Source: AP-15 sp963702685 (GTDB lineage Bacteria; Pseudomonadota; Alphaproteobacteria; ATCC43930; CGMCC-115725). From it: a stretch of 64,000 nucleotides of DNA. The notes beneath the pieces were generated by a model that was not told the origin of the DNA, ran no database searches, and saw only the letters and a list, made by a program, of their open reading frames with translations. Below are positions 1 through 7,926 of the stretch, piece by piece. The stretch is taken from positions 186,001-250,000 of the forward strand of contig CAVPDQ010000015.1 of NCBI GenBank assembly GCA_963702685.1, written 5' to 3'. Position 1 is the first letter of the stretch, and each line of letters opens with the position of its first letter. The position numbers were made by a program, and so were the translations under genes.

Positions 1-296
1 GCCCTGGCACCGGCGTCGTCGTCAAGACGAAGCCGAAGACCAAGAAGCCATCCATGTACAAGGTGCTTATGTTGAACGACGATTACACACCGATGGAGTT
101 CGTCGTCCACATCCTCGAACGGTTCTTCAACAAGAGCCGCCAGGAGGCGACCCGCATCATGCTGCATGTGCATCGCCGCGGGGTCGGGTTGTGCGGCGTT
201 TATACCTACGAAGTGGCGGAGACCAAGGTGACCCAGGTCATGGACTTTGCCCGGCAGCACCAGCATCCGCTGCAATGCACGTTGGAAAAAGATTAG
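1..296 (+). CDS. clpS: ATP-dependent Clp protease adaptor ClpS (5' partial)
   Basis: ClpS binds the N-domain of ClpA and hands over N-degron substrates for ClpAP proteolysis in the cytoplasm. The frame is open to the left edge. It reads a Lys/Pro-rich lead (GVVVKTKPKTKKPS) before MYKVLMLNDDYTPMEF, so the start lies outside the window and the ATG at 54 is probably internal. The conserved LNDDYTPMEFVVHILERFF core, the HRRG stretch and the C-terminal PLQCTLEKD ending are all present. clpA follows 40 bp downstream on the same strand, the usual alphaproteobacterial pair. Confidence 0.95.
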   Translation, partial: PGTGVVVKTKPKTKKPSMYKVLMLNDDYTPMEFVVHILERFFNKSRQEATRIMLHVHRRGVGLCGVYTYEVAETKVTQVMDFARQHQHPLQCTLEKD

Positions 297-336
297 CCGG
301 CGGCGGGTTCGAGGCCGGAAGGAAGGAAGGGCGAGT

Positions 337-2640
337 GTGCTGTCACGCAATCTCGAAAAGTCGCTGCATCGGGCGCTGACTTACGCCAACGAACGCCGGC
401 ACGAATATGCGACGCTCGAGCATCTGCTGCTGGCCTTGACCGAAGACCAGGATTCGGTGGCGGTGCTGCGCGCGTGCAGCGTCGATGTCGACCGCTTGCG
501 CCGCGAGGTGCTGAACTATGTCGATAACGAGCTCGCCAACCTGGTCGCCGTGCACAAGGACGACGCAAAGCCGACCGCGAGCTTTCAACGGGTCTTGCAG
601 CGCGCCGCGATCCACGTCCAATCCTCGGGCCGCGAGGAGGTGACCGGCGCCAATGTCCTCGTCGCGATGTTCGCCGAGCGCGAAAGCCACGCGGTCTATT
701 TTCTGCAAGAGCAGGACATGACCCGGTTCGACGCGGTCAACTACATCTCGCATGGGATCGCCAAGGCGCCCGGCCGCTCCGAGACCCGCCGCGTGCAGGG
801 TGCCGAGGACGAGGAGCGCGGCGACAAGTCGCAAAAGCGCAGCCACGACGCGCTCGACGCCTACTGCGTCAACCTCAACAAGAAAGCCAAGAGCGGCAAG
901 ATCGACCCGCTGATCGGCCGCGAGGCCGAGGTCGACCGCACGATCCAGATCCTGTGCCGGCGGTCCAAGAACAACCCGCTCTATGTCGGCGATCCGGGGG
1001 TCGGCAAGACCGCGATCGCCGAGGGGCTGGCGCGCCGCATCGTCCAGCGCGAGGTCCCCGAAGTCTTGACGAATGCCACGATCTACGCGCTCGACATGGG
1101 GGCGTTGCTCGCCGGCACCCGCTACCGCGGCGATTTCGAGGAACGGCTGAAGGCGGTGCTCTCCGAGCTCGAAGCGCAGCCCGGCTCGATCCTCTTTATC
1201 GACGAGATCCATACCGTGATCGGCGCCGGGGCGACGAGCGGCGGGGCGATGGACGCCTCGAACCTGCTCAAGCCGGCGCTTGCCGGCGGGGTCATCCGCT
1301 GCATCGGCTCGACCACCTATAAGGAATACCGCAACTATTTCGAGAAGGATCGGGCGCTGGTCCGCCGCTTTCAGAAAATCGACGTCAACGAGCCGACGGT
1401 CGAGGATGCGGTCAAGATCCTGCGCGGCCTGAAGCCCTATTACGAGCGGCACCACAAGGTCCGCTACACGGCCGAAGCGTTGCGCGCCGCGGTCGAGCTG
1501 TCGCACCGCTATATCGGCGACCGCAAATTGCCCGACAAGGCGATCGATGTGATCGACGAGACCGGGGCGGCGCAGATGCTGGTCCCCGAGAACCGCCGGC
1601 GCAAGACGATCACCGCCCAGGAGGTCGAGGCGGTGATCGCGACGATGGCGCGGATCCCGCCCAAGAGTGTTTCGACCGACGACCGCGAAGTGCTGAAAAA
1701 CCTCGATCGCGACCTGAAAACGATGGTGTTCGGGCAGGACAGCGCGATCGAGGCGCTGGTGTCGGCGATCAAGCTCGCCCGCGCCGGGCTGCGCGAGCCG
1801 GAAAAGCCGATCGGCTCCTATCTGTTCTCAGGCCCGACCGGGGTCGGCAAGACCGAGGTCGCGCGCCAGCTCGCCCGCACCCTCGGCATCGAGATCACCC
1901 GCTTCGACATGTCCGAATACATGGAGCGGCATACGGTGTCGCGGCTGATCGGCGCGCCGCCGGGCTATGTCGGCTTCGACCAGGGCGGGCTCCTGACCGA
2001 TGCGATCGACCAGCACCCGCATTCGGTGCTGCTGCTCGACGAGATCGAGAAGGCGCATCCGGACCTCTTCAACATCCTCTTGCAGGTCATGGATTACGGG
2101 AAGTTGACCGACCACAACGGCAAGAACGTCGATTTCCGCAACGTGATCCTGATCATGACGACAAATGCGGGTGCGGCCGAATTGGCCAGGCAGGCGATCG
2201 GGTTTGGCAGCGGCATCCGCACCGGCCATGACGAGGAAGCGATCACCCGGATGTTCACGCCGGAGTTCCGCAACCGGCTCGACGCGACGATCTCGTTCGC
2301 GCCGCTGTCGCCGGAAACGATCGGCCGGGTCGTCGACAAATTCGTCTTGCAGCTCGAAGAGCAGCTTGCCGACCGCAACGTGACGATCGAGCTCGACCCC
2401 GAGGCCCGCGATTGGCTCGCCAGGAAGGGCTACGATCCGCTGTTCGGCGCCCGCCCGCTCGCCCGCGTGATCCAGGAGCACATCAAAAAGCCGCTGGCCG
2501 AGGAATTGCTGTTTGGGCGCCTGGCCAAAGGCGGCATCGTGCGGGTCACCAAGAAGGCGGACGAGGACGCGCTCGGCTTTGCCTATGAGGAAGGCCCGGC
2601 CGCCCCCGCGCGCCCCAAGGAGCCGGCGTTCGTCGAATAG
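337..2640 (+). CDS. clpA: ATP-dependent Clp protease ATP-binding subunit ClpA
   Basis: ClpA is the AAA+ unfoldase that feeds proteins into ClpP. I place the start at GTG 337, giving MLSRNLEKSLHRAL. A purine-rich GGAAGGAAGG lies at 321-330, just upstream, and this matches where the family begins; a start at 247 would run inside clpS. The protein is 767 aa, a normal length. Seen: an N-domain of about 145 residues; a first AAA module with Walker A GDPGVGKT near residue 217 and Walker B FIDEIHT; a second module with GPTGVGKT near 498 and LLLDEIEKAH. An IGF loop (AIGFGSG, near 620) would contact ClpP. It is probably cotranscribed with clpS. Confidence 0.96.
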   Translation: MLSRNLEKSLHRALTYANERRHEYATLEHLLLALTEDQDSVAVLRACSVDVDRLRREVLNYVDNELANLVAVHKDDAKPTASFQRVLQRAAIHVQSSGREEVTGANVLVAMFAERESHAVYFLQEQDMTRFDAVNYISHGIAKAPGRSETRRVQGAEDEERGDKSQKRSHDALDAYCVNLNKKAKSGKIDPLIGREAEVDRTIQILCRRSKNNPLYVGDPGVGKTAIAEGLARRIVQREVPEVLTNATIYALDMGALLAGTRYRGDFEERLKAVLSELEAQPGSILFIDEIHTVIGAGATSGGAMDASNLLKPALAGGVIRCIGSTTYKEYRNYFEKDRALVRRFQKIDVNEPTVEDAVKILRGLKPYYERHHKVRYTAEALRAAVELSHRYIGDRKLPDKAIDVIDETGAAQMLVPENRRRKTITAQEVEAVIATMARIPPKSVSTDDREVLKNLDRDLKTMVFGQDSAIEALVSAIKLARAGLREPEKPIGSYLFSGPTGVGKTEVARQLARTLGIEITRFDMSEYMERHTVSRLIGAPPGYVGFDQGGLLTDAIDQHPHSVLLLDEIEKAHPDLFNILLQVMDYGKLTDHNGKNVDFRNVILIMTTNAGAAELARQAIGFGSGIRTGHDEEAITRMFTPEFRNRLDATISFAPLSPETIGRVVDKFVLQLEEQLADRNVTIELDPEARDWLARKGYDPLFGARPLARVIQEHIKKPLAEELLFGRLAKGGIVRVTKKADEDALGFAYEEGPAAPARPKEPAFVE

Positions 2641-2729
2641 CGGCCCGCTGGCGCGGCGGGCAATCGCACCGTCCGCGGGCATCTAGTGGTGCCAATCTGA
2701 CATTTGACACCCACGCGCTCTCTCTCGTC

Positions 2730-2898
2730 GTGCCCGCTTTCGAGCGTGTGAAGAAATTGCTCTTTCCGAGAAACGTCATTCCGGGGCGGCCCGAACGGGC
2801 CGAGCCCGGAACCCAGGAACACCTGAATTTCCAATATGTTCGACGTCCGGTGTTCATAGGTTCCGGGCTCGCGGGCAGTGCCCGCGCCCCGGAATGAC
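2730..2898. repeat. Intergenic palindromic element, copy 1, preceded by a 30-bp shared motif
   Basis: The 338-bp gap between clpA and the convergent CoA-transferase gene contains no gene. Positions 2775-2898 form a 124-bp element bounded by inverted ends (GTCATTCCGGGG and CCCCGGAATGAC), with an inner inverted pair around CCCGGAAC and GTTCCGGG. A second copy at 31440-31561 carries the inner part in the opposite orientation. Just before it, 2730-2759 is a 30-bp motif containing CTTTCGAGCGTGTGAA, which also occurs as an inverted pair at 62750-62779 and 62991-63020. It is short and encodes nothing, so it is a REP/MITE-like element. Confidence 0.8.
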
Positions 2899-2978
2899 GA
2901 CGTTTGGCATTTTTTCCGCGCTCTTTCGCGGGGGCGACGAACAGAAGATGGTGGGAGCCATCTGTCTGGTTTGTACCA

Positions 2979-4196
2979 TCAGATGATGTTGCGTTCGCGA
3001 AGAGCTTCGATCTGGGCCGGGGTGTAGCCGAGCTCGGCGAGGACGGTGTCGTTGTCGGCGCCGAGCTTTGGCGCGACGCCGATTTGCGCCGGCGTTGCCG
3101 AGAAATGCCAGGGCGAGCCGTGCACCTTGAGCCGCTTGCCGTGCTCGGGGTAGTCGATCTCGGTGACGTAGCCGTTCGCCACCACGTCCGGGTCGTTCGC
3201 GGCTTCGAGCAGCGTGTTGATCGGCGCCGAGACGATGTCGGCGGCGCGCAGCCGCTCTACCCAATCGTCGCGCGGGCCGGTGGCGAAGAGATCGTCCAGC
3301 ATGCGCAGCAGGGCCGCGCGCTGCTCGTCGGACGACACGATCACACCGAGATCGCCAAAGCCCGCCTCCTCGAGCCGCTGGTAGAAGCCGAGCGCGGTCA
3401 TCGCGTCACGCCATTTGCGGCCGCCGTTCAGCTGGAGCACCAGGGGCTTGCCGTCGCGGTCGTTGAAGCTGGCGCTGAGGCCGGGGCGCTGCGGCGTGCC
3501 GGTGACGCGCGCCTGGCCGGTCACGGGATCGCGGTTGCGCCACATCGCCGTCGTCAGGGTCCAGCCCATCAGGCGGACCTGGCCGCCGAGCAGCGAGCAA
3601 TCGACCTTTTGGCCGATGCCGGTGGCGCGCGCATGGGTCAGCGCGGCGAGCGCCCCGCCAAAGGCGAGGATCGCGCAGGTTTCGTCGGCGACCGAGACGA
3701 TCCCGGTCCGCAACGGCTGGCCCGGCGTCGAATAGGCTTGCGTGATGCCGCCCAGCGCCTGCGCCATCGAATCGGTGCCGGGCAGACGCGCGTTCGGCCC
3801 CTTTGGCCCGTAGCCGGACACCGAGACGTAGACGAGCTTTGGGTTGACCCGCCGCAATTCCTCGTAGCCGAAGCCGTTTTTCTCGGCCGCCCCCGGCCGG
3901 AAGTTCTGGCCGAAGATGTCCGCCTTCGCGACCAGCCGGCGCAGGATATCGCGGCCCTCCTCGGTTTTGAGGTTCAAGGTGAGGCTCTTCACACCGCGGT
4001 TGTTGGTCTCGAAATAGGTGCTGGGAAAGCCCGGCATGACGGTCGAGCCGCGCGAGTTGTCGCCGATTTCCGGCACCTCGATCTTGACCACCTCAGCGCC
4101 GAGATCGGCCATCAGCATGTAAGGCACGGTGCCGGCCTGCGCGGTCGAGCAAGCGACGACCTTGACACCCTGAAGCGGGCCATGCGGCTCAGCCAT
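2979..4196 (-). CDS. CaiB/BaiF (class III) CoA-transferase
   Basis: Class III CoA-transferases move CoA between carboxylic acids through an aspartyl-CoA intermediate. The 405-residue protein begins MAEPHGPLQGVKVV. It carries the family N-terminus (MADLGAEVVKIEVP), NNRGVKSLTLNL, NFRPGAAEKNGFGYEEL, and LPGTDSMAQALGG with the likely nucleophile Asp142. The C-terminus ends DNDTVLAELGYTPAQIEAL, typical of the family. It stands alone, convergent with clpA and divergent from pyrB, so its acyl substrate cannot be inferred from context. It is intact, unlike the second family member at 47941. Confidence 0.9.
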   Translation of the reverse strand: MAEPHGPLQGVKVVACSTAQAGTVPYMLMADLGAEVVKIEVPEIGDNSRGSTVMPGFPSTYFETNNRGVKSLTLNLKTEEGRDILRRLVAKADIFGQNFRPGAAEKNGFGYEELRRVNPKLVYVSVSGYGPKGPNARLPGTDSMAQALGGITQAYSTPGQPLRTGIVSVADETCAILAFGGALAALTHARATGIGQKVDCSLLGGQVRLMGWTLTTAMWRNRDPVTGQARVTGTPQRPGLSASFNDRDGKPLVLQLNGGRKWRDAMTALGFYQRLEEAGFGDLGVIVSSDEQRAALLRMLDDLFATGPRDDWVERLRAADIVSAPINTLLEAANDPDVVANGYVTEIDYPEHGKRLKVHGSPWHFSATPAQIGVAPKLGADNDTVLAELGYTPAQIEALRERNII

Positions 4197-4312
4197 GTCG
4201 AAGAACCTCCCGACGCCAGCGGCGAAAGGCGAAACTATACCCGGTTTTCGACCCGGAGGCCCGATTTGGCGAAACTTGCCGCCCGATGGACCCGCCCCTA
4301 TAGTGCCGGCTT

Positions 4313-5278
4313 ATGCAAGGAGCCGCTGGCGAGATCGCGTTTCGGCCCCGCCACCTGCTCGGCATCGAGGGCCTGTCGCCGGAAGAGATCGAGCATTTTC
4401 TCGATCTCGCCGACGGCTATGTCGAGCTGAGCCGGCAGGCCGAGAAAAAACGGGCGCTCTTGCGCGGGCGCACGGTCATCAACTGCTTTTTCGAAAACTC
4501 GACCCGCACCCGCACCTCGTTCGAGGTCGCCGGCAAAAGGCTCGGCGCCGATGTGATCAACATGGCGGTGGCGGTGAGCTCGATGGTCAAGGGCGAGACC
4601 CTGATCGACACGGCGATGACCCTGAACGCGATGCATCCCGATGTGCTGGTCGTGCGCCATCCCGAATCGGGTGCCGTGCAGCTCCTTTCGGAAAAGGTCG
4701 ATTGCGCCGTCGTCAATGCCGGCGACGGCAGCCACGAGCACCCGACCCAGGCGTTGCTCGACGCGCTGACGATCCGCCGGCGCAAGGGCCGGCTCGGCGG
4801 CCTCATCGTGGCGATCTGCGGCGATGTGCTGCACAGCCGCGTCGCACGCTCGAACATCGCGCTCTTGAACACGATGGGGGCGCGGGTGCGGGTCGTGGCG
4901 CCGCGCACCTTGCTCCCGGCCGAAATCGAGCGGCTCGGGGTCGAGGTGTTCCACGACATGAATGCCGGGCTCGCCGGGGTCGATATCGTGATGATGCTGC
5001 GGCTGCAGAACGAGCGGATGCACGGCTCCTTCGTGCCGTCGAGGCGCGAATACTTCCATTTTTTCGGGCTCGACTACGACAAATTGCGCGCGGCCAAGCC
5101 CGATGCACTGATCATGCACCCGGGCCCGATGAACCGCGGCGTCGAGATCGGCAGCGAGATCGCCGACGACATCGACCGCAGCCTGATCCGCCACCAGGTC
5201 GAGATGGGGGTGGCGGTGCGCATGGCCTGCCTCGAGGCGCTGACCCGCGACCTCGGCAACGGCCCGCCCTTGCCTTGA
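4313..5278 (+). CDS. pyrB: Aspartate carbamoyltransferase catalytic subunit PyrB
   Basis: PyrB condenses carbamoyl phosphate with aspartate, the committed step of pyrimidine synthesis. The 321-aa protein has the carbamoyl-phosphate motif STRTRT at 63-68, HPTQ at 143-146 and HPGPMNRG at 269-276. No pyrI regulatory-chain gene is visible. Downstream, a vapBC pair (5330-5980) lies between pyrB and the dihydroorotase-like gene that normally follows it directly. In ATCases of this class the dihydroorotase homologue often forms a complex with PyrB. Confidence 0.96.
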   Translation: MQGAAGEIAFRPRHLLGIEGLSPEEIEHFLDLADGYVELSRQAEKKRALLRGRTVINCFFENSTRTRTSFEVAGKRLGADVINMAVAVSSMVKGETLIDTAMTLNAMHPDVLVVRHPESGAVQLLSEKVDCAVVNAGDGSHEHPTQALLDALTIRRRKGRLGGLIVAICGDVLHSRVARSNIALLNTMGARVRVVAPRTLLPAEIERLGVEVFHDMNAGLAGVDIVMMLRLQNERMHGSFVPSRREYFHFFGLDYDKLRAAKPDALIMHPGPMNRGVEIGSEIADDIDRSLIRHQVEMGVAVRMACLEALTRDLGNGPPLP

Positions 5279-5329
5279 ACGCAGCTCGTATATATTCGGT
5301 ATTAGATGATAGACAGGCAACGTAAGAGC

Positions 5330-5587
5330 ATGGCGCTGAGCCTCAAGGACAAGGAGACCGATCGCCTCGCTCGCGAGGTCGCGGCCCTTACCGGCGAGAC
5401 GCTGACGCAGGCGATCCGCAAGGCGCTTGCCGAACGGCTGGAGCGAGAGCGGTTGCGATGCGGCGACCCCACACGCTTGGCCGATCGGCTGATGGAAATC
5501 GGTCGGCATTGCGCCGCGCTGCCGGATGTCGACACGCGCAGCCCCGATGAAATCATCGGTTATGACGAAAACGGGTTGTGGCGCTGA
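5330..5587 (+). CDS. vapB: VapB-type antitoxin (Rv0623-like family)
   Basis: Predicted type II antitoxin that binds and neutralises the PIN toxin encoded next to it. It also represses the operon through its N-terminal DNA-binding segment. The protein begins MALSLKDKETDRLAREVAALTG, the family signature. An ATG at 5306 is in frame but adds eight residues the family lacks, so I use 5330 (85 aa). The 50 bp upstream are unusually AT-rich (GTATATATTCGGTATTAG, from 5288), a likely promoter and operator independent of pyrB. The stop codon is directly followed by the vapC ATG. Confidence 0.88.
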   Translation: MALSLKDKETDRLAREVAALTGETLTQAIRKALAERLERERLRCGDPTRLADRLMEIGRHCAALPDVDTRSPDEIIGYDENGLWR

Positions 5588-5980
5588 ATGGTGGTCGATA
5601 CCTCGGCCCTTGTTGCCATTCTGTTGGACGAATCCGACGCAGACCGCTTCGCACGAGCGTCGGGCGGCGCCCCGATCCGGCTGTTGTCGGCGGTGACGCG
5701 GGTCGAGATATCCTGCGTCATCGAAGGCCGAAAGGGTGAGATCGGTCGGGCAGATGTCGATGTTATGCTGCGCGATGGCGGCTTCGAGATCGTCGGCGTC
5801 ACGCCGCAACAAGCCGAAATCGCGGTAGATGCCTTTCGCCGCTTTGGTAAAGGACGCCACCGAGCGAGGTTGAACCTCGGCGACTGTTTCTCCTATGCGC
5901 TCGCCGTAGCGACCGGTCACAGGCTGCTCTTCAAGGGCGACGATTTCAGCCATACCGATATCCGCCCGGCGCTGCCGTGA
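5588..5980 (+). CDS. vapC: VapC PIN-domain ribonuclease toxin
   Basis: Predicted Mg-dependent endoribonuclease toxin; VapC proteins commonly cut tRNA or rRNA. The 130-aa PIN domain shows the acidic residues in order: Asp4 in MVVDTSAL, Glu in RVEISCV, Asp in LNLGDCFSYALA and Asp in FKGDDFSHTD. The active site therefore looks complete. It is translationally coupled to vapB (zero spacing). Its TGA overlaps the GTG of the dihydroorotase-like gene (GTGA, 5977-5980), so transcription from vapBC may also drive that gene. Confidence 0.9.
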   Translation: MVVDTSALVAILLDESDADRFARASGGAPIRLLSAVTRVEISCVIEGRKGEIGRADVDVMLRDGGFEIVGVTPQQAEIAVDAFRRFGKGRHRARLNLGDCFSYALAVATGHRLLFKGDDFSHTDIRPALP

Positions 5981-7257
5981 ACCGTCTGCTGATCCGCCAT
6001 GCCCGGTTGCTCGACCCCGCAAGCGGGCTCGACGGGATCGGCGACTTGCTGATCGAGGGTGACCGGATCGCCGCGGTCGGCGGGATGCTCGACGCGCCGG
6101 ATGCCGAATGTGTCGCCGCCGAAGGGCTGTGCCTGATGCCGGGGCTCGTCGATATGCGCGTGCAATTGCGCGAGCCCGGCGCCGAGCACATGGAATCGAT
6201 CGAGAGCGGCGGGCGGGCGGCAGCGGCGGGTGGCGTCACGACGATGGTGGCGCTCCCCAACACCGAGCCGCCGGTCGACGACGTCTCGGTCGTCGAGTTC
6301 CTCGCCCGCCGGGCGCGCGAGGCCAGGCTCGCCAAGATCCACACCTATGCCGCGGCGACAAAGGGGCTCGGCGGGCGCCATTTGACCGAAATGGGCCTCT
6401 TGGCGGCAAACGGCGCGCTCGGCTTCACCGACGGGGTCAAGGCGGTCGCCGATGCGCTGGTCATGCGCCGGGTGCTCTCCTATGCCCGCAGCTTCGACCT
6501 CCTGGTGCTGCAGCATCCCGAGGAGCCGAGCCTCGGGGGTGCGGGCGAGGTCAACGAAGGCGAGACCGCGACCCGGCTCGGGCTCGCCGCGATCCCGGCC
6601 GCGGCCGAGATCATCATGATCGAGCGCGACCTGCGCCTCGTCGAATTGACCGGCGCGCGCTATCACGCCGCTCATCTTTCGACCGCCGCCGCGGTCGAGG
6701 CGATCCGCCGGGCGAAGGCGCAGGGCCTGCCGGTGACCTGCGATACCGCTCCCCCTTATTTCGCGCTCAATGAAACCGCGATCGGCGACTACCGCACCTT
6801 TGCCAAATTGTCGCCGCCCTTGCGCAGCGAGTGGGACCGCCGCGCGGTCGTCGAGGGTCTTGCCGACGGCACGATCGACGCGATCGCCAGCGACCACGCG
6901 CCCTGGGACCAGGATTCGAAACGGCTGCCGTTCAGCTCCGCCGCTTACGGGATCGTCGGGCTCGAAACCCTGCTGCCGTTGTCGCTCGAGCTCTATCACA
7001 ACCGTCATCTGAGCCTGCTCGACCTGGCCGCCCGGCTGACTTCGGGTCCGGCCGCCATCCTGCGCCTGCCGGTCGGGCGCTTGGCGAAAGGGGCGCCGGC
7101 CGATCTGGTCTTGCTCGACCCCGACCGGGCCTGGCAAATCTGCACCGACGAATTTCGCTCGAAATCGAAAAACGCGCCCTTCGACGGCCGCCCGGTCAAG
7201 GGCTGCGTGCTGCGCACGATCGTCGACGGGCGCACGATCTTTCAGCGCGATGAGTAG
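5977..7257 (+). CDS. pyrC: Dihydroorotase-like protein (PyrC/PyrX type), metal ligands altered
   Basis: A 426-aa class I dihydroorotase homologue starting with GTG. Active class I enzymes carry an HxH metal motif in VDxHVHLREPG. Here the segment is LVDMRVQLREPG, with Arg61 and Gln63 replacing both histidines. The HCED-type ligand is also not conserved (LQHPEEPS), though HLST and SDHAPW remain. Known: noncatalytic dihydroorotase homologues (PyrX/PyrC') act as structural partners of ATCase in some bacteria. Inference: this protein may be such a partner of PyrB, with true dihydroorotase activity encoded elsewhere. The family call is certain; the activity is not. It overlaps the vapC stop by 4 bp. 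Confidence 0.85.
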   Translation: MNRLLIRHARLLDPASGLDGIGDLLIEGDRIAAVGGMLDAPDAECVAAEGLCLMPGLVDMRVQLREPGAEHMESIESGGRAAAAGGVTTMVALPNTEPPVDDVSVVEFLARRAREARLAKIHTYAAATKGLGGRHLTEMGLLAANGALGFTDGVKAVADALVMRRVLSYARSFDLLVLQHPEEPSLGGAGEVNEGETATRLGLAAIPAAAEIIMIERDLRLVELTGARYHAAHLSTAAAVEAIRRAKAQGLPVTCDTAPPYFALNETAIGDYRTFAKLSPPLRSEWDRRAVVEGLADGTIDAIASDHAPWDQDSKRLPFSSAAYGIVGLETLLPLSLELYHNRHLSLLDLAARLTSGPAAILRLPVGRLAKGAPADLVLLDPDRAWQICTDEFRSKSKNAPFDGRPVKGCVLRTIVDGRTIFQRDE

Positions 7258-7273
7258 GGCAGCCTCCGAGGCT

Positions 7274-7327
7274 CCCCCCTCACCCTGCCCTCTCCCCCCA
7301 GGTGGGGGCGAGGGATTGGGGGAGGCG
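7274..7327. repeat. C-rich/G-rich palindromic intergenic repeat
   Basis: A stretch of CCCCCCTCACCCTGCCC followed by GGTGGGGGCGAGGGATTGG forms an imperfect inverted repeat between pyrC and plsY. It resembles the elements at 36803-36922 and 41052-41090. Its right arm supplies the GGAGG (7321-7325) that serves as the plsY ribosome-binding site. Confidence 0.65.
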
Positions 7328-7334
7328 GGTGGCG

Positions 7335-7925
7335 ATGACGCTCGGCATCGCCGCGGCGGCGGTCGTCGGCTATCTGCTCGGGTCGATCCCGTTTGGGCTG
7401 GTGCTGAGCCGGCTCGCCGGTTATGGCGATATCCGCCGGGTCGGCTCGGGCAATATTGGTGCCACCAATGTATTGCGCACCGGCAGCAAGGGTCTTGCCG
7501 CGCTGACCTTGGCGCTCGACCTGGCAAAGGGTGCCGCGGCGGTCGTGATCGGCCGCCGCTGGGGGGCGGACGCGGCGCTGGCGGCAGCACTATGCGCGGT
7601 AATCGGCCATATGTTTCCGGTCTGGCTCGGTTTTCGCGGCGGCAAGGGGGTGGCGACCGCGTTTGGCGCGCTGATCGTCATCGCCTGGCCGGTGGCGCTG
7701 GCGGCGGCGCTGGTTTGGCTGGTGGTGGCGCTGGCGTCGCGTTATGCGTCGCTCGCGGCACTCCTCGCCGCGATTGCCGCGACGGTCGTTGCTGTGCTGA
7801 CCGCCGATCACGCGGTAGCGCTGGCGATCGCCGTCATCGCGTTGCTTGTCATCCTGCGCCACCATGCCAATATCCGCCGCCTGATCGCCGGCAGCGAAAG
7901 CCGGATCTCGTTCAAGAAGAGCTGA
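7335..7925 (+). CDS. plsY: Glycerol-3-phosphate acyltransferase PlsY
   Basis: PlsY is an integral membrane enzyme that transfers acyl groups from acyl-phosphate to glycerol-3-phosphate, the first step of phospholipid synthesis. The protein is about 196 aa from ATG 7335, which has GGAGG nine bases upstream; an upstream ATG at 7302 lies within a repeat. Seen: GYLLGSIPFG, GSGNIGATNVLR and GHMFPVWLGFRGGKGVAT, the three loop motifs of the family, embedded in several Ala/Val/Leu-rich membrane segments. It is followed at once by dprA, as in many Proteobacteria. Confidence 0.95.
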   Translation: MTLGIAAAAVVGYLLGSIPFGLVLSRLAGYGDIRRVGSGNIGATNVLRTGSKGLAALTLALDLAKGAAAVVIGRRWGADAALAAALCAVIGHMFPVWLGFRGGKGVATAFGALIVIAWPVALAAALVWLVVALASRYASLAALLAAIAATVVAVLTADHAVALAIAVIALLVILRHHANIRRLIAGSESRISFKKS

Positions 7926-7926
7926 C

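Noticed and set aside
247..336. Upstream ATG for clpA
   Set aside because: It lies inside clpS and adds 30 unconserved residues. GTG 337 has a ribosome site and matches the family start.
343..1506. 387-aa open frame on the minus strand across clpA
   Set aside because: It is the antisense of a highly conserved gene, Arg/Ala/Asp-rich without motifs. High GC makes such frames long.
2904..4430. 508-aa plus-strand frame over the CoA-transferase gene
   Set aside because: Shadow of the minus-strand gene, which has clear family motifs throughout.
4298..6022. 574-aa minus-strand frame across pyrB and vapBC
   Set aside because: Antisense to three recognisable genes; no domain of its own.
5917..7590. 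557-aa minus-strand frame across pyrC
   Set aside because: Antisense shadow with a repeat-derived Pro-rich start.
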